From Macrocybe gigantea (lineage: Eukaryota; Basidiomycota; Agaricomycetes; Agaricales; Callistosporiaceae): a DNA stretch of 64,000 bases. Shown one piece after another: positions 59,951-64,000 of the stretch (positions are counted from its first letter, which is position 1; each line of letters begins with the position of its first letter). The position numbers and the translations under genes are program-made. The notes under the pieces were generated by a model that searched no databases, was not told the origin of the DNA, and worked only from the letters and a program-made list of their open reading frames with translations. The stretch covers positions 186,001 to 250,000 of the forward strand of contig SJRY01000228.1 of assembly GCA_011319805.1 (NCBI GenBank), given 5' to 3'.

Positions 59951-61050
59951 TGTGTTTCATCACACCATGAGAGGCATATAATGCAACGCAGTGTTCGTCA
60001 GGAAATATGCCGTTCCATAGAGGGCGGTTTATATGCGGGAGGTGGTGGCCCACACGTGATGTGGTGGTGGCGGTCTGAAGCATGTTTCCCATTCCGGGGC
60101 GGAGCAAGACCTGAGGACTACACAGGTGAGAGAAAGAGCAAGAAGGCAGAAAGTATGATATGCTTTTCAGGCGCTGACCGGGCAGGCGGATGTCGCGTGT
60201 AACGGGACCAAGAGATTGGCGATAAAATCTTTAACGACGGTGAAAAGGCGCTGACCTGCGAGAACAAGATCCAGACGATTTGGGACAAAAGTTAATCTAC
60301 GGCCAAGGTCCGGCCAATTTAGGGCCAGTAATGTTCTTTGGCGCCCATTCGCTCAGTGCGATACCAGATTGTACAAGGCCCTGTGGCCGTCGCAGATGGA
60401 GGAGAAAGGCCCCGAGTGCTACCCATGATATTTGAAAACCGTTTGTGGTGGCTGGGACATGAAACAAGAAGTGGGTGGAGGCCGACGTGAGGACTTGGAA
60501 TGCGTGTGGGAAAACTGGCCACCTTTGGTTACGATGAAAATCGGTGGCGTCGGGCACAAAGCCACAGGACGAGAACCGAGGTGGGATGATCACTTGGTTC
60601 AGCACTGGACCAGTCAGGGCTTCACCTTTAGCATGGATAAGAAACATGCCTTCCCCAACGCGCTAAGTCCACGAATGACATCCTTCCGGACTTCTACCGC
60701 AGAGTATTTTTCCATTGCCTGACGCCGATAGAATTGACCCAGAATAAGGGATCTGGTCTTTAATCGGTGCCGGCGTTGGGGGAGATAAGAAGCCTATGCG
60801 AAAAGAGAGATTTTCCCTTAAACAGAAGTGCTTATGCATGCAATAGCCACTGTTCTCCTTGAAGAGTTGAGAGGACGACAACTCGGATATGCACGGGATC
60901 TATGGGACGGAGGATAGCCGAGCCAAGCGGACAGGCGCGACGCGTGACGTCATCGAGATGCGTATGTTGGGCTGGCCACCATGGCGATTCGGTTATAATT
61001 CTTTGGCCGTTCGTTGCCACGCTCTGGGACGACTCTTTGACAACAACTAC
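59951..61050. other. Intergenic between divergent genes
   Basis: 1.1 kb without a supported gene. Short frames overlap on both strands but none has a domain or splice logic. Confidence 0.4.
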
Positions 61051-61760
61051 AATGGCTGGTACGGCGTTCCCGTCCCGTTCAGCTATTAACAGTGCTCAAT
61101 GGACGCCTTCGCCGCACAGGCACGAAACGGACCTCCCCAGAAAGCGTGGATGACAGGCGTGCTGCAAAGGCGGCCAAGACTGACCAATCGTCGGGTCCTT
61201 CGCAAGCGACAAAGAAACGCGCTGCAAAGGCTGCCAAGGTGCGACAAGTTTTAATCTATATGCGCTGAGCAGCAGGCAACAACGCGTCTCTCTTACAGGC
61301 CCCACTGCCGGCCGCGAAGTTCAAGGCCATGGCATTGCCCATACATGCGAATATAACGCACACGCCGCCTACTATCGCTGACGAGGAGGAGCAGGCCGAA
61401 TCGAACGTCATTCCAGACGCCGGCCTTATTGGAACCGTGACATTGGTCCCCAGCACGTTCTCCACGGGCAGTTATGGCTGGAAGGGGAGCAAGAAAATCA
61501 CGGTCGAGCTGCAAAATGCTGGTGACGGGAAAGAGAAGCCAAAAGTTCAGGTCATGTTGACGTGCGTACCGTTGTGCCGTTGGTATTTTCCCGTCTCATG
61601 GAAATGGCTTGGGTTTCACAGCATCAACGCCACCGTAGTCGGCAGCAAGCAGGCAAAGTCTGGCGACGACGAAGGGACGAAAGAAGACGAAAACAACAAC
61701 GAAGAGCCGGAAGAAGTTGCAGGCGAAGAGGAAGGCAAATCCGAGGAGCCAAGCGACTAA
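61051..61760 (+). CDS. Small basic-then-acidic protein, possibly nuclear
   Basis: No family recognised. The likely start MAGTAFPSRSAIN is followed by a frame with NGRLRRTGTKRTSPESVDD and the repeated AAKAAK motifs (RRAAKAAKTDQ, KKRAAKAAK), rich in Lys and Ala like a nuclear-localisation region. Reaching it needs either a very short intron of 34 nt (GTACGG to TTAACAG) or one extra base. An intron then leads to APLPAAKFKAMALPIHANIT, IPDAGLIGTVTLVPSTFSTG and SYGWKGSKKITVELQNAGDG. A last intron (GTGCGT to TTTCACAG) joins INATVVGSKQ and an acidic tail rich in Glu, ending EEPSD. The basic head with an acidic tail resembles histone-binding or nucleoplasmin-like proteins in composition only. Confidence 0.6.
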
Positions 61761-62256
61761 CATCAACCAGGAATACCGAGGATGACGTCTATCTAAGAAC
61801 GTATATATGTGCTATACTGTACAATATGCAACGACATAACATTGCATACGTTCCCTCCTTATCGGCTTTCCAAGAGTACAGAGTGAGCTTTGTCCTAGTA
61901 TTATTCTTGATCGGATTGATTTTTCAGCTAAACTGAGAGGCCCCCGAGCTTTGCAACGGTAAGCTATCAAACCATCAGCCGTTTCCGCTCGTCTCAGAGT
62001 ATATCGCATCCTTATACTGCACTGCTGATGTCCTCCTAATCAAGAAGCGAACTGGTTCATACAATCTTGACGACATATAAACTGTAAAATCGTTCATTCA
62101 AAAACAGTACATCCTCTCGCTACGTAAGCTCTCAAAATATGTTCGTTCACATGATGTTGTCGTGATAATTGTCCCAGAAGCTGATACATTCCGACGTATT
62201 GGATGATTAACTGACCGAAAGCGAGCGAAAGGTGCGCAACGTACTTTCCCAGATGC
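61761..62256. other. Intergenic, convergent 3' ends
   Basis: AT-rich 3' flanks of the two neighbouring genes. No feature was seen. Confidence 0.4.
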
Positions 62257-62827
62257 CTAAACACATTTCTACAAATTCGAGACGTGAGCATCGTCTGATG
62301 AATTGTCATTGAAAAAAAAAATGTACGAACTCCGTAGGTCGGACTGCCTCTTTGTTGATCACAGACTTTGCCTTTGGGGCATTGGTAGCTGCTTCGGCAG
62401 ACAATCGAAACTGTCGTGGTTCGGATGAAACGATGGTGAGTGCAAAGAATGGCAAATGAAGGAAGGGGCATACTTTCGTCACCGAGAAGCACTTCGATTC
62501 TGATTGTTTCGGTTTCCTTCACGTCGTCATCTTCCAGCATCTCTTCAAAAGCGCCATCGTCCAAAAACTGCATCGTGCGACCGTCATCAACGACGAGAAG
62601 CGATGATAAATTCATAAAGGCCATACCATCCTTCCGACTTTCACGCATTTCTGCAGAGAATCAACATGAAGTAGTTGACATCCGCTAAAAAGGCCGCTCA
62701 CCTTGTACGTGGGGCTCAATCTAGACATGTCGCAGACATAGCCTTTAGGGCATTGGTAGCTGCTAACGCAGGCTTGAGCAGCGGTAGCTGATAGAACAGC
62801 CGCAACAATTGCACTGAAGAAACGCAT
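62257..62827 (-). CDS. Small secreted cysteine-rich protein with two similar repeats
   Basis: The start at 62827 gives a clear signal peptide (MRFFSAIVAAVLSATAAQA) followed at once by repeat 1, CVSSYQCPKGYVCDMSRL, with SPTYK, a GTGAGC intron and KCVKVG. As read, the frame then stops at 62612. In the next frame an acidic region (FLDDGAFEEMLEDDDVKETE) continues to repeat 2, CRSSYQCPKGKVCDQQRG, with SPTYG, a GTTCGT intron and KCV before the stop at 62257. Both repeats keep four Cys at matching places. One more G near 62634 would join all parts in one frame. The size, signal and Cys pattern resemble fungal small secreted proteins. No function is assigned. Confidence 0.65.
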
Positions 62828-62881
62828 GTTAGAGAAGAGGGGCTGCAAGAAGGCGTGTCTTGCGTCCTTCGCCTTCAGGCT

Positions 62882-62892
62882 GGCTTTTTATA
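62882..62892 (-). promoter_or_regulatory. TATA box of the small secreted protein gene
   Basis: The minus strand reads GGTATAAAAAGCC, 55-65 bp before the ATG at 62827, a normal core-promoter spacing. Confidence 0.55.
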
Positions 62893-64000
62893 CCTGTCCT
62901 GCACCACGATTCCGGATACATGGATTGGAACGTTATGTCCTGCTGTTGTAGGGGTCGTGATGGCGGCGTAATGTTTGCCTTGCCGTAACGCGAATCTAAT
63001 CCAAATCAATTCTAGCTGCCCCGGCGAAAGCAGCTCCCGAGCGACTTTCTGGGAACACGGCAAGGCTCATCAGGTGCACCCTGACGCGCCTCTCTGGTGC
63101 AGTTGGGCGGACTCCAACGAACGCCGCCTTGTTGAACCGAGATAGACTGTCACATGAATGGAACGTACGCTAGCGGCAGAACAGTTCGATTTGTCTTCCA
63201 TCCTGGCCGTCAAACGCAAGGCGGCGCGAAAGGAGCCACATCAGCATTATTCGCATATTGTGCGTTCGTCTCTGGTGTGCTTGTCGGTGGTCGAGCGTCA
63301 CTTGCTTTTTTGAATATCAGTAATGCAGTCTCGTGTTGTCTTCTAGCTGCTTGGAGGACGCGAAGCAACGCTGCGAGCTTGGTGACGGTCAATGCCCGGA
63401 ACTCTAGGCATGCTCCAGTTCGGCAAATGCAAACTATCGCAAAACGACGATCAGAAAACATCAGAGGACATCTGGGTGGACAATATAAAACGCAAATGGG
63501 TTGCCCTGCAGGGATTGACCATGGTCCGAGTGTCACACATGCATAAAGATGAGCAGACTGCTAGGTTCATTCAACAAGGTTGTTATGGTCGTGGTGGATT
63601 ACTGTAACAAAAGAAATTAATTGGCGGGAGATACAACAGATTTCGTATTATAAACACAGAACTTTGCGCGCATTGCATCCTGGTAAAGCCAACGTCAGTT
63701 AGAATAGTGACAGCATTACTAACGGGAGACCCAAGGAATGCGAGGATACATTACGCTGCGAGACCGATTCGCAGAGCGCTTGACAGAAGGCCAGAAGCAA
63801 CAAGAAGGGTGGTCATAAGAAGACGCGAGAACAGGTGACAGTATCACAGCAGTAACGCAGAGTGTCTTGTCATATGATGGCCACGGAGACGCAGTATAAG
63901 AAGGCCGGCAGTAAATTGCTAAAGAGCATAGATCAGCTCCGACTTAGACCAACAGCTGGAACATGAAGCAAGGTCACGATGAGTGTTGAATACAGCGCCG
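62893..64000. other. Right-end region, no supported gene
   Basis: An open frame at 63154-63546 (+) of 130 codons lacks a domain, signal peptide or homologue I know. The last 400 bp may hold the edge of another gene, but no exon could be defended. Confidence 0.35.

Noticed and set aside
63154..63546. 130-codon plus-strand gene
   Set aside because: No domain, signal peptide, codon pattern or splice support; the reverse strand is also open over most of it.

Overview
This window is nuclear DNA from a filamentous basidiomycete, most likely an agaricomycete. Genes are dense and lie on both strands, and nearly all are cut by many introns of about 45-60 nt with GT-AG borders. The gene content fits that: a cerato-platanin, a Dicer, an agaric-type DDE transposase, F-box proteins and several families I know only from mushroom-forming fungi. 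No tRNA, rRNA or CRISPR array was seen. The left part holds an IIC-type (Na,K-ATPase-like) P-type ATPase cut by the window edge (1-2887, -), an ABCG transporter with an EGF-like ectodomain (4830-8402, +) and a cerato-platanin (8744-9177, -). A gene-poor stretch with decayed copies of an agaric gene family follows (about 10440-12201, -). After a 133-bp tandem duplication come a TIP/ITFG1-like FG-GAP membrane protein (13029-15731, +) and two divergent multi-pass membrane genes (15897-17003, - and 17560-18439, +).

The middle part holds a disordered hypothetical protein (19466-21490, -), then head-to-head VPS26 (-) and a spartin-like senescence-domain gene (+), an F-box-like gene (25587-26713, +), EMC4 (-), sulfite oxidase (28977-31266, +) and SF3B4 (31465-32714, -). 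Next is a four-copy array of paired stem-loops (33214-33880), each copy flanked by splice-like signals, downstream of a TATA box. CDC42 (34917-35750, -) and a long disordered WD40 protein (36636-41350, -) follow, the latter sharing a divergent promoter with a nucleotidyltransferase (41564-42201, +).

The right part is dominated by a TPR/DUF4470-type gene (42342-49021, -). One of its roughly 51-nt introns has received a 3.2-kb DDE transposon (43362-46571) with 39-bp terminal inverted repeats and a TA target duplication. Beyond it lie an AhpD/CMD-like gene (-), Dicer (51201-55836, -), a phosducin-like gene (+), an F-box gene with a GC-AG intron (57772-59950, -), a small basic/acidic protein (61051-61760, +) and a two-repeat cysteine-rich secreted protein (62257-62827, -).

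A theme that crosses regions is frame breaks. At least a dozen genes need one extra base to stay in frame, and in most cases that base would lengthen a short G or C run. This points to homopolymer under-calling in the assembly more than to a cluster of pseudogenes, although one locus (near 11.2 kb) also has an in-frame stop and is probably truly decayed. All gene models were spliced by eye, so exon edges should be treated as proposals.
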